DNA of 11,557 bases, taken from contig DAHWGZ010000041.1 in assembly GCA_027335965.1 (NCBI GenBank), positions 1-11,557 of the forward strand, in the 5' to 3' direction. The notes under the pieces are model-generated. The model made no database searches and was not told where the DNA came from. It saw nothing but the letters and a program-made list of their open reading frames with translations. A program made the translations under genes and the position numbers. Source of the stretch: Acidiferrobacter sp. Its GTDB lineage: Bacteria; Pseudomonadota; Gammaproteobacteria; Acidiferrobacterales; Acidiferrobacteraceae. Each line of letters opens with the position of its first letter. Position 1 is the first letter of the stretch. Below, piece by piece: positions 1 through 5,675 of this stretch.

Positions 1-10
1 GGGGGTTCCC

Positions 11-247
11 ATGTCCAAGGTATGCCAGGTCAGCGGCAAGCGGCCCATAAGCGGCAACAATGTGTCGCATGCCAACAACAAGACGCGTCGGCGGTTTCTG
101 CCCAATCTGCATTACCGCAAGTTGTGGGTCGAGGGTGAGAAGCGCTGGGTGCGCCTGCGTTTATCGCATCACGCCTTGCGGACCATCGACAAGAAGGGCA
201 TCGATGTCGTCTTGGCCGAGATGCGCGCCCGCGGCGAATCGTTTTAG
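11..247 (+). CDS. rpmB: 50S ribosomal protein L28
   Basis: Structural protein of the large ribosomal subunit, 78 residues, the usual length for bacterial L28. The N-terminus [11 protein letters not shown], the [14 protein letters not shown] stretch (about residues 16-29), the R-W-V-R-L-R strand (about 45-50) and the LRTIDKKG segment (57-63) are the family signature. It carries a single Cys (C5), so it is not a zinc-ribbon form. The start is the first ATG in the window, with a G-rich stretch (1-5) just upstream as the only visible candidate ribosome binding site. It is followed 9 bp later by rpmG, the standard rpmB-rpmG pair. The promoter lies before the window. Identity is essentially certain from sequence. 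Confidence 0.97.
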   Translation: MSKVCQVSGKRPISGNNVSHANNKTRRRFLPNLHYRKLWVEGEKRWVRLRLSHHALRTIDKKGIDVVLAEMRARGESF

Positions 248-256
248 GAGACCGTC

Positions 257-412
257 ATGCGTGACAAGATCAAGCTCGTGTCGAGCGCCGATACCGGTCA
301 TTTTTACACGACCACGAAAAACAAACGAACGATGACCGAGAAGTTCGAGATCAAGAAATTCGATCCCATCGCCCGCAAGCATGTCCCCTACCGCGAGGCG
401 AAGATCAAGTAG
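257..412 (+). CDS. rpmG: 50S ribosomal protein L33
   Basis: Small large-subunit ribosomal protein of 51 residues. The reading [20 protein letters not shown] followed by KNKRTM, then [19 protein letters not shown], is typical L33. It contains no cysteine, so it is the zinc-independent (C-minus) type common in proteobacteria. The ATG at 257 has an AGGAG ribosome binding site at 246-250 with 6 nt spacing; that site overlaps the rpmB stop codon (245-247), so the two genes are one transcript. No strong U-tract terminator follows, only GC hairpins (427-482). Too short for many gene callers, but clear. Confidence 0.97.
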   Translation: MRDKIKLVSSADTGHFYTTTKNKRTMTEKFEIKKFDPIARKHVPYREAKIK

Positions 413-426
413 ACCACGCTTTTTGA

Positions 427-482
427 GGTCCTCGGGACCGCGGCGTCCGGCGTTTCGGGCCCGCGGGGCCACCGTGGACCCC
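427..482 (+). terminator. Weak GC-rich hairpins after rpmG
   Basis: Two short inverted repeats follow rpmG: GGTCC-TCG-GGACC at 427-439, and GGGGCCA-CCG-TGG-A-CCCC at 465-482 (7 bp with one bulge). Neither is followed by a T-run, so intrinsic termination is uncertain. They may slow or end rpmBG transcription before the HNH promoter at 531. Confidence 0.25.
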
Positions 483-530
483 CCTCATGCGAGACGCCTC
501 TGTCCCCTGCAAAATGGGGGCCGGGCTCTC

Positions 531-559
531 TTGTCCTTGCGTCCCGTGCCCGGTATATT
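531..559 (+). promoter_or_regulatory. Sigma70-type promoter for the HNH gene
   Basis: TTGTCC (-35, 531-536; 4 of 6 consensus) and TATATT (-10, 554-559; 5 of 6) are separated by exactly 17 bp. The predicted transcription start is near 566, giving a leader of about 55 nt to the ATG at 622. It lies in the 209-bp gap between rpmG and the HNH gene. It also argues against a longer HNH protein starting at 487, because that start would sit upstream of the promoter. Found by eye only. Confidence 0.5.
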
Positions 560-621
560 ACCGGCAACCCTCTGTTGAGGTCCATTGCTGCAGATGGCGG
601 CCGGGGCCGCCCGAGGTTGCC

Positions 622-1239
622 ATGTACCCGCTTAGTCAACAAGTGTTGCGTACGGATGTTGCCGGCATGCCGCTCGAGTGGATTGATTTCCGCGAGGCGG
701 TGCGCATCTGCCACCTCGGGCAGGTGGCCTACACGTGCGGCATCCTCTTGTACCGGGTTCATGGCGGCTATAACGCCGCCACCGGCCGGCGCAGCATCAT
801 CGAAGTCAACTCCATTCTCGCCACCTATGGGGAGAATGGCCAGCTGGCCCGCCAGCGTGACCATTATGTGCCGCCGCTCAGTAATCCGGCCCTGTTTGCC
901 CGCGATGCGCGCTTATGCCTCTATTGCGGCGCGCGATTCTCGGTCCGCGATCTCTCGCGCGACCATGTGACGCCCTTGAGTCGCGGCGGCCACGATATCT
1001 GGAACAATGTCGTGACGGCCTGCAAGCGCTGCAACAATCATAAGGCCGGGCGGACGCCCGAGGAGGCCGGCATGGCCTTGCTCGCCGTTCCGTTCGTGCC
1101 GACGCATGCCGAATACATCTATCTGCAGGGCCGCCGCGTGCTTGCCGATCAGATGGCCTTCCTCAAGGCGCACTTCCCGCGCACGAGCCCCCTGCACGAG
1201 CGCCTGGCGCGCGGCCTGGAGATGGCCGGCCACGCCTGA
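622..1239 (+). CDS. HNH endonuclease-family protein
   Basis: Protein of 205 residues with a C-terminal-half HNH (beta-beta-alpha metal) nuclease domain at about residues 97-145. Visible are the zinc pairs C99-x2-C102 and C134-x2-C137, the D114-H115 core, N129 and the closing C-N-N-H (137-140). This is the pattern of stand-alone bacterial HNH proteins thought to cut DNA with a divalent metal. The N-terminal ~90 residues are not recognised. The ATG at 622 was chosen for its GAGG site (613-616, 5 nt spacing) and because an upstream promoter lies at 531-559; extending the frame to 487 adds only low-complexity translation. It sits alone between rpmG and a convergent desaturase, with no restriction methylase, toxin or phage gene nearby. 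The substrate is unknown and a housekeeping or repair role is only a guess. Confidence 0.85.
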   Translation: MYPLSQQVLRTDVAGMPLEWIDFREAVRICHLGQVAYTCGILLYRVHGGYNAATGRRSIIEVNSILATYGENGQLARQRDHYVPPLSNPALFARDARLCLYCGARFSVRDLSRDHVTPLSRGGHDIWNNVVTACKRCNNHKAGRTPEEAGMALLAVPFVPTHAEYIYLQGRRVLADQMAFLKAHFPRTSPLHERLARGLEMAGHA

Positions 1240-1245
1240 GCGGGG

Positions 1246-1270
1246 CCCCTATAGCCCAAAGGGCTTGGGG
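1246..1270. terminator. Hairpin between convergent genes
   Basis: In the 54-bp gap between the HNH stop and the desA stop, AGCCC (1253-1257), loop AAA and GGGCT (1261-1265) form a perfect 5-bp stem. It can be extended by CCCC (1246-1249) with GGGG (1267-1270) across a small bulge. It is nearly symmetric, so it could act on both strands, but there is no T-run on either side. Confidence 0.35.
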
Positions 1271-1293
1271 TCCGTCTCGCCTTAAGCGCCCTC

Positions 1294-2484
1294 TCAGGCG
1301 GCGATTTGCGTGGCCGCGTAGGTGCGGATGGCGGTCGCGAAGTCGTGGAGGGCCTTTATGCCCGTGGCCTCCGCCTGGTGACACCATTCCTGCAGGGCCT
1401 CGAGGAGCTGCTCCTGGGTGGTGGCCGAGCGGCGCCACACGTCCTGGAGGCGCTCCTTCATGGTGTAGACCGTCTGCAGGGTGCTGTTGGTCGCGAGAAT
1501 CTCTTGCAGCTGGCGGTATCCGGCCTCGCCGATGAGGGCCTTTTCGCGCACCATGAGGCGCCGCGCGTCCTTCAGGATCTTGGCGGCCTGACGATTGGCG
1601 GCGGCGGCCTTGCGGACCTCCTCGCCATGGACCTCGTGCAAGACCTCGCGGGCAAAGCGCGCCATGACCTGAAAGCGGTGATGGATGACCGCCTTGACGG
1701 TATCGAGATCGCAGGCCTCTTTGGGCTGGGTGTAGGTGGGTACCGGCGCGACCTTCTTGACCGTGGCGAGGCCCAGCATCTCGAGCGTGCGAATATAGCC
1801 CCAGCCGATGTCGAACTCCCAGGGCTTGCAGGAGAATTTGGCGGAACTGGCGTAGGTGTGGTGATTGTTGTGCAGCTCCTCGCCCCCGATCAGGAGGCCG
1901 ATCGGCACGATATTGGTGGCCGCGTCGGCGCACTCGAAGTTGCGGTAGCCGTAGTAATGGCCCACGCCGTTGATCACGCCGGCCGCCATGACCGGGATCC
2001 ACATCATCTGGATCGCCCAGATCGTAAGACCCAGCGCGCCAAAGCAGGCCAGGTTGATGACGAGCATGAGGGCGATGCCCATGGCGCTATGGCGCGTGTA
2101 TACATGCCGCTCCAGCCAATCGTCCGGGGTGTTGTGCCCGAACTTGGCGAGGGTCTCGGTGTTTTTGGCCTCGGCGCGATAGAGTTCCGCGCCCTCCCAG
2201 AAGACCTTTTTCAGGCCCAGCACCTGCGGGCTATGCGGGTCGTCCTCGGTCTCGCAGCGCGCGTGATGCTTGCGGTGGATGGCCACCCATTCCTTGGTCA
2301 CCATGCCCGTCGTCAGCCACAGCCACAGGCGGAAGAAGTGCGCGATCGCGGGATGCAGATCCAAGGCCCGATGCGTCTGATGACGGTGCAGGTAGATGGT
2401 GACCGACGCGATCGTGATGTGCGTCACGACGAGCGCGACCACCACATAGCCCCACCACGGCAAGACGATAAGACCTTGAAACAT
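1294..2484 (-). CDS. desA: DesA-type delta-9 acyl-lipid/acyl-CoA desaturase
   Basis: Membrane di-iron desaturase that introduces a double bond into saturated acyl chains (the aerobic route to unsaturated lipids). All three histidine boxes are present: HRHQTH (residues 33-38), HRKHH (70-74) and HNNHH (205-209), with a further H176 in GVGHYYGYRNFEC. Hydrophobic spans lie at about 10-30, 47-60 and 134-172. The 396-residue length, including a helical, charged C-terminal region (about 245-396) with the segment EATGIKALHDFA, matches the Pseudomonas DesA subfamily as I recall it, so the extension is not an anomaly. ATG at 2484 has an AGGAAG site (2490-2495) with 5 nt spacing. It is preceded on the same strand by a small conserved gene 77 bp upstream and is convergent with the HNH gene. 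Bacterial DesA enzymes are often induced by cold or oxygen. Head-group or CoA specificity cannot be read from sequence. Confidence 0.93.
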   Translation of the reverse strand: MFQGLIVLPWWGYVVVALVVTHITIASVTIYLHRHQTHRALDLHPAIAHFFRLWLWLTTGMVTKEWVAIHRKHHARCETEDDPHSPQVLGLKKVFWEGAELYRAEAKNTETLAKFGHNTPDDWLERHVYTRHSAMGIALMLVINLACFGALGLTIWAIQMMWIPVMAAGVINGVGHYYGYRNFECADAATNIVPIGLLIGGEELHNNHHTYASSAKFSCKPWEFDIGWGYIRTLEMLGLATVKKVAPVPTYTQPKEACDLDTVKAVIHHRFQVMARFAREVLHEVHGEEVRKAAAANRQAAKILKDARRLMVREKALIGEAGYRQLQEILATNSTLQTVYTMKERLQDVWRRSATTQEQLLEALQEWCHQAEATGIKALHDFATAIRTYAATQIAA

Positions 2485-2539
2485 GCTCTCTTCCTCTCAT
2501 GAATAGAAAACGCCGGGGCCGTCTCGACACGCCATGCTC

Positions 2540-2558
2540 CGGGCCGGCCGGCGGCCCG
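2540..2558. other. GC-only stem-loop upstream of desA
   Basis: CGGGCCG (2540-2546), a 5-nt loop and CGGCCCG (2552-2558) form a perfect 7-bp all-GC stem in the 77-bp gap between the small gene (stop at 2562) and desA (ATG at 2484). It starts a few bases after the stop of the small gene and lacks a following U-tract. It could be an RNA-stabilising or attenuating hairpin between the two genes, or chance in GC-rich DNA. Confidence 0.35.
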
Positions 2559-2561
2559 CCA

Positions 2562-2765
2562 TCAGCGGTCTTGCGTATCCCGGGCGCTGTCGCCCGCCCA
2601 ATCCCGCATGCGCGTCCCCCAATCGTGGGCGGTCGCGGCATCGAGTTCAACGGTAAAATATTTGGCGCCATCGCGTATGATGACCCGCAGGAGCCGTGCC
2701 CCGGTCTCGTGGAAGACCTGACGCAACTCTACCACCTGTCCTGAGGGCGCGGTAATCTGTTCCAT
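2562..2765 (-). CDS. Small conserved protein (DUF6967-like)
   Basis: Protein of 67 residues starting MEQITAPSGQVVELRQV and containing HETGARLLRVIIRDGAKY, then a TVELDAATAHDWGTRMRDW-type tail. It looks like a single small beta-rich domain ending in a helix, with no Cys, signal peptide or membrane helix. It resembles a short conserved proteobacterial family that I recall as DUF6967; no function is known to me. An alternative ATG at 2777 adds four residues (MTLA). I prefer 2765 because the family begins close to the ITAPxGQ motif and because an extended -10-like element overlaps the 2777 ATG. Neither start has a clear Shine-Dalgarno site. It is divergent from the NUDIX gene and 77 bp upstream of desA on the same strand, so the two may be cotranscribed. 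Confidence 0.7.
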   Translation of the reverse strand: MEQITAPSGQVVELRQVFHETGARLLRVIIRDGAKYFTVELDAATAHDWGTRMRDWAGDSARDTQDR

Positions 2766-2775
2766 GGCGAGAGTC

Positions 2776-2784
2776 ATTGTAGCA
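2776..2784 (-). promoter_or_regulatory. Extended -10 element for the small gene
   Basis: On the minus strand, TG-C-TACAAT is an extended -10 motif (TACAAT, 5 of 6 consensus) spanning 2784 to 2776. No good -35 is visible, as expected for extended -10 promoters. The transcription start would be near 2769, leaving only a few nucleotides before the ATG at 2765, so the mRNA would be nearly leaderless. This matches the absence of a ribosome binding site. Confidence 0.35.
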
Positions 2785-2797
2785 TGGACCGAGGATA

Positions 2798-3235
2798 ATG
2801 ATGGCAGCCCCCCAGACCCCCCTTTTGACAGTCGACATCATTATCCGTCCGGAGGGACACCCGCACGGCGTGATCCTGATCGAGCGCGGCCATCCGCCAT
2901 GGGGCTGGGCCTTGCCCGGCGGCTTCGTGGATGTCGGCGAGAGGGTGGAGGATGCCGCGCGCCGCGAGGCCCGTGAGGAGACCGGCCTTGTCGTGACGCT
3001 GGAGGCGCTGCTCGGCTGTTATTCCGATCCGGCCCGCGACGCGCGCGGCCATACGGTATCGCTCGTCTATATCGCGCATGCCGCCGGCGTGGCGCAGGCC
3101 GGAGACGATGCGCGGCGCGCCGAGATCGCCGATGTCCGCCGCATCGCCGTGCCGCTCGCTTTCGATCACGCCCGGATGATCAATGACTACCGGCGGTTCC
3201 GCGAGTCTGGCGAGCGCCCCGCCCCGGGACCGTGA
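2798..3235 (+). CDS. NUDIX hydrolase, ADP-ribose pyrophosphatase-like
   Basis: Hydrolase of nucleoside diphosphates linked to another group, 145 residues, one complete NUDIX domain. The NUDIX box fits G-x5-E-x7-R-E-U-x-E-E-x-G-U exactly: G42, E48, R56-E57, E60-E61, G63, L64. The Glu residues bind the catalytic metal. The preceding GWALPGGFVD and the later CYSDPARDARGHTVS segment resemble ADP-ribose pyrophosphatase-type members, but substrate cannot be fixed by eye. Two adjacent ATGs exist (2798 and 2801); with GAGG at 2791-2794 the second has better spacing, so the true protein may begin at 2801. The gene is divergent from the small DUF gene only about 20-30 bp away, and its last 56 bp overlap the 3' end of the convergent propeller gene. 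Confidence 0.9.
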   Translation: MMAAPQTPLLTVDIIIRPEGHPHGVILIERGHPPWGWALPGGFVDVGERVEDAARREAREETGLVVTLEALLGCYSDPARDARGHTVSLVYIAHAAGVAQAGDDARRAEIADVRRIAVPLAFDHARMINDYRRFRESGERPAPGP

Positions 3236-4295
3236 AGGCGGTAATGCTGTAGGGGTCGGCATCGGAGGCCTCGGCGGTCGTGCCTATGGCCGTGAGCAGG
3301 CCGCTGCTGCGGTCCAGGCGATAACGGCTGATCGTGCTGTTCCCGAAGTTGACCGCGAATACGAAGCGCGCCGCCGTGTCGAGCGTGAGGGAGAAGGGAT
3401 AGCCGCCGGTCGGCACGCGCCCGACGTGCGCGATGCGGCCATTGGCTTGGTCGATGCGAAAGATCGAGATGTCGTTGGCGCTGGTGTTGGCGACGAAGAG
3501 GTAGCGGCCGCTCGGGTCTATGACCAGCGAATCCGGGTGGTGGTCGAAGGGCTCGGTCACCCGGTCTTTCAGGGTCAGCCGGCCGTTGGCGCCGATGGCC
3601 AGCACCAGAAGGACGTTCGCGCGGAAGTCGGCGACGTACAAAAACCGTCCGTCGGGGCCGACCGCGAGCCCATAAGGGCCGTCGCCCGGGGGTTCATGAA
3701 ACACCCCCAGGGCCATGAGCGCCGCATGGCCCGGCGCCCGTCGGTACATGCCGATCGTGGCGTTGCCGAAGTTCGCGACATAGGCGTAGCGCCCGTTTGG
3801 CGTGAAGGTCACGGAGTAGGGCTTGGCGCCCGGCGCCTCATGGACGCGGCCGTCGGGGATCAGCACGCCTTGCGGGCCCCGCATGCGGTAGATGCCCACC
3901 GTGCCGTCGCCGCTGTTGGCGACATAGATGTCGCGTCCGCCCGGGCTTGCGGTCACGCTGAACGGATTGGTGTTTGGCCCTTGAGGGCGCACCGCGGCGC
4001 TCGCAAGCCTGCCGTCGGCGGGGTCTATCCGGTAGGCGCTGACGGCGTGCGCGAGACTGTCGGCGGTGACCACATAACCCAGCGGATCGGCCACGACCGA
4101 CTCCGGGCCCCCGGGCGTCGGCATCGATTGCGATGCGACGAGGCGGCCCTTGCCGTGCTCGGCATAGACGCTGACCGTGCTGTTATTGTAATTGGCGACG
4201 TAGACGAAGGTGCGGGCCCGCGCCAGCCCGCTCAGCAGGCATAGCCCGAGAGCCAGGAGCGGCATGCTGCGATTTCGCCCTGCGCGAGCCCGCAT
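3180..4295 (-). CDS. Exported seven-bladed beta-propeller protein
   Basis: Predicted periplasmic protein of the YncE / lactonase-like beta-propeller family (PF10282-type). From the ATG at 4295 it has a classic signal peptide: Arg-rich n-region, hydrophobic core MPLLALGLCLLSGL and A-R-A cleavage site at 25-27. Seven repeats follow, each with a Y-V-A-N/D-x-x-x-x-x-[TV]-[SG]-x-Y core and a D/G-G-x-L turn: FVYVANYNNSTVSVY, YVVTADSLAHAVSAY, DIYVANSGDGTVGIY, YAYVANFGNATIGMY, FLYVADFRANVLLV, YLFVANTSANDISIF and FVFAVNFGNSTISRY. A start at 4319 would add eight residues and overlap the anti-sigma gene by 14 bp; it is also possible. Third gene of the ECF sigma operon, 10 bp after the anti-sigma stop. 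Such propellers may bind ligands or proteins; true lactonase activity is not shown. The role here is probably partner or target of the sigma system (inference). Confidence 0.85.
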   Translation of the reverse strand: MRARAGRNRSMPLLALGLCLLSGLARARTFVYVANYNNSTVSVYAEHGKGRLVASQSMPTPGGPESVVADPLGYVVTADSLAHAVSAYRIDPADGRLASAAVRPQGPNTNPFSVTASPGGRDIYVANSGDGTVGIYRMRGPQGVLIPDGRVHEAPGAKPYSVTFTPNGRYAYVANFGNATIGMYRRAPGHAALMALGVFHEPPGDGPYGLAVGPDGRFLYVADFRANVLLVLAIGANGRLTLKDRVTEPFDHHPDSLVIDPSGRYLFVANTSANDISIFRIDQANGRIAHVGRVPTGGYPFSLTLDTAARFVFAVNFGNSTISRYRLDRSSGLLTAIGTTAEASDADPYSITAFTVPGRGARQTRGTAGSH

Positions 4296-4305
4296 GAGGC
4301 CCCGC

Positions 4306-5034
4306 TCACACACGGACATAGGTCCATCCGCGGTGCTGGAGGCGGACGATCTCGGCGATCGCCGAGGGCACGATCACGGCCTGCGGCAAGAGGTGCGGAT
4401 CGATGCCCTTGCGGCGCTTGAGGCGGTTGATGGTGTCCTGGCACGCGGCGAATATCAGGTTCGGATAGCGCGCCTGGAGGGCGGCGATGCGCGCCGAAAA
4501 GGGCGACAAATGGCGGCGCAAGAGCGCGAGGCCCGGGCCGTCGGCCAGGATCTCGACCTTCGCCTGCCGGTGATCGGCGTGGTAACGGGCGAGGAGATGC
4601 TGGGCCTCCTCGAGCACCTGGCGCATATGGGTGCGGTCGCCATTGTCCAGGTGAAACAGCACCTTGGTGGTAAGGCGGGTCGTGGCGCGCGCGATCGCCG
4701 TCACCGGGCGCGGCGGCACCGACGGGGCCCACAAGGCGCGTAGCGACCAGCCGAGCGTCACCCCGATCAAAAGCACGATGGGCGCGATCAGCGGGGTCAG
4801 GCGCGCGCCGAGGTGCCGGCGCGGCGTTTCGCGGCGTTCGGGCGCCGGCGGGTTGTCGTAGGCGAGCCGCACCAGATCCGAGACCTTGCGCAATTCGCAG
4901 ACCTTGCGGTTCAGTTCCTGGTCGCTGTTTATGAGCGGATAGACACGACCCTTCTCATCGCCGTCGATCTGGTTGTCAACGAAGGCGTTGAGGAACTCAT
5001 CCGAGAGTCCGGGGGGTCCTTCCGATTCGGTCAT
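4306..5034 (-). CDS. Membrane anti-sigma factor fused to DsrE-like domain
   Basis: Predicted anti-sigma factor of 242 residues. Residues 10-60 (SDEFLNAFVDNQIDGDEKGR, then a helix ending LRKVSDLVRLAY) look like a cytoplasmic anti-sigma domain, without the H-x3-C-x2-C zinc motif. A basic stretch (67-78) precedes one membrane helix (about 79-100), so the N-terminus is predicted inside and the rest periplasmic. Residues 122-242 resemble a DsrE/YchN-like sulfur-relay domain: KVLFHLDNGDR, EILADGPGLALLRR, FAACQDTINR with C198, and VIVPSAIAEIVRLQHRGWTY near the end. The ATG at 5034 overlaps the sigma-factor stop as ATGA, indicating translational coupling; a longer frame to 5112 lies wholly inside the sigma gene and is rejected. 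The only other Cys is C46. Proposed role: hold the upstream ECF factor until the outer domain senses a signal, perhaps sulfane sulfur. The signal is inference. Confidence 0.85.
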   Translation of the reverse strand: MTESEGPPGLSDEFLNAFVDNQIDGDEKGRVYPLINSDQELNRKVCELRKVSDLVRLAYDNPPAPERRETPRRHLGARLTPLIAPIVLLIGVTLGWSLRALWAPSVPPRPVTAIARATTRLTTKVLFHLDNGDRTHMRQVLEEAQHLLARYHADHRQAKVEILADGPGLALLRRHLSPFSARIAALQARYPNLIFAACQDTINRLKRRKGIDPHLLPQAVIVPSAIAEIVRLQHRGWTYVRV

Positions 5035-5573
5035 TTCACTCTCCGCATCCTTGGTGTGGCGACCGCCATGTCCGGGAGCAACAGGGCCTTCAAGGCCGCG
5101 CGCGCGCGGCACAGCCGACTCATGACGGTCCCGCCCGGTATGCCCAGTATGGACGAGACCTCATTATAAGAGAAACCTTCTAAATCAACCAGGGTCACGA
5201 CCTGCCTCTGTCCCTGGGGGAGTCTCGCGATGGCGGCGCGCACGCGCGCGGCGAGTTCCGAGCGCAGGTGCTCGGTCTCGAGGCAATGGTCGCACGCGAT
5301 GTCCATGTCATCGATGTCTTCGGCCTCGCGTTCGCGCCGATGGTGGTCGCGAAAGCAGTTGGTCATGATGCTGAAAAGCCATGCCTCCCCGGCCCCGGGG
5401 TCGCGGAGCTGATCGTGTTTTTGCCAGGCCTTGGTGAGCGTCTCCTGGACCAGATCGTCGGCCAGGGAGGGGTTGTGGGTCCAGGCATAGGCGATGCGGT
5501 AGAGGCGCGGGCGACTGGCCTCCAGGGTCTTCTTGAACTCCCGCGAGCGGCATAACAACTGACGGATGCCCAT
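5031..5573 (-). CDS. RNA polymerase ECF sigma factor
   Basis: Extracytoplasmic-function sigma-70 family factor, 180 residues, typical size. Region 2 spans about 22-82, including LYRIAYAWTHNPSLADDLVQ, ETLTKAWQ and a -10-recognition helix near EAWLFSIMTNCFRDHHRR. Region 4 spans about 112-165, with LPQGQRQVVTLVDLEGFSY, NEVSSILGIPGGTVMSRL (helix-turn-helix) and CRARAALKALL. Between them is an acidic linker with C94-D-H-C97 and H102, which is unusual. ATG at 5573 has an AGGAGA site at 5581-5586. A candidate ECF-type promoter at 5595-5622 suggests autoregulation. It overlaps the anti-sigma gene by 4 bp (ATGA), so sigma, anti-sigma and propeller form one operon. The exact ECF group cannot be assigned by eye. 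Confidence 0.95.
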   Translation of the reverse strand: MGIRQLLCRSREFKKTLEASRPRLYRIAYAWTHNPSLADDLVQETLTKAWQKHDQLRDPGAGEAWLFSIMTNCFRDHHRREREAEDIDDMDIACDHCLETEHLRSELAARVRAAIARLPQGQRQVVTLVDLEGFSYNEVSSILGIPGGTVMSRLCRARAALKALLLPDMAVATPRMRRVK

Positions 5574-5594
5574 ATTTGATTCTCCTCGGGTGGT

Positions 5595-5622
5595 GGGACG
5601 GTGCCCTATTGTTATTTATTCC
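5595..5622 (-). promoter_or_regulatory. Candidate ECF-type autoregulatory promoter
   Basis: On the minus strand GGAATA (5622-5617), 16 bp, then CGTCCC (5600-5595) fits the general ECF promoter layout (GGAAC-type -35, N15-17, CGTC-type -10). The predicted start is near 5589, immediately before the AGGAGA site of the sigma gene, leaving a very short leader. The spacer is AT-rich in an otherwise GC-rich region. This is pattern matching only; no second copy upstream of another gene in the window was found. Confidence 0.5.
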
Positions 5623-5641
5623 GAAACTTAGCGGAGTTTAT

Positions 5642-5654
5642 GCCCGAGGCGGGC
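5642..5654 (-). terminator. Small palindromic hairpin after purN
   Basis: GCCCG-CCT-CGGGC (read on the minus strand) is a perfect 5-bp stem, 3-nt loop, located 22 bp past the purN stop and upstream of the ECF promoter. It is followed by AUAAAC rather than a U-run, so it is a poor intrinsic terminator. It is the only hairpin that I see separating purMN from the sigma operon. Confidence 0.25.
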
Positions 5655-5675
5655 CGAGGGGAAGCGTGGGGCTGA

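Noticed and set aside
487..621. Longer N-terminus for the HNH protein
   Set aside because: The added residues include a Cys/Pro-rich run with no family look, the frame would start upstream of a good promoter, and a proper ribosome binding site precedes the ATG at 622.
1306..2502. Long plus-strand open frame (398 codons) opposite the desaturase
   Set aside because: It is the antisense shadow of desA: Arg/Gly/Val-rich low-complexity translation with no family motif, while the minus strand encodes all three histidine boxes.
3183..4244. Plus-strand open frame opposite the propeller gene
   Set aside because: Its regular pattern only mirrors the seven repeats of the propeller on the other strand; no recognisable domain.
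4306..5034. Classical zinc-binding anti-sigma (ZAS) domain
   Set aside because: The H-x3-C-x2-C motif is absent; only one Cys (C46) lies in the cytoplasmic part.
5035..5112. Upstream extension of the anti-sigma gene
   Set aside because: It lies inside the sigma gene; the ATGA overlap at 5031-5034 is the natural coupled start.
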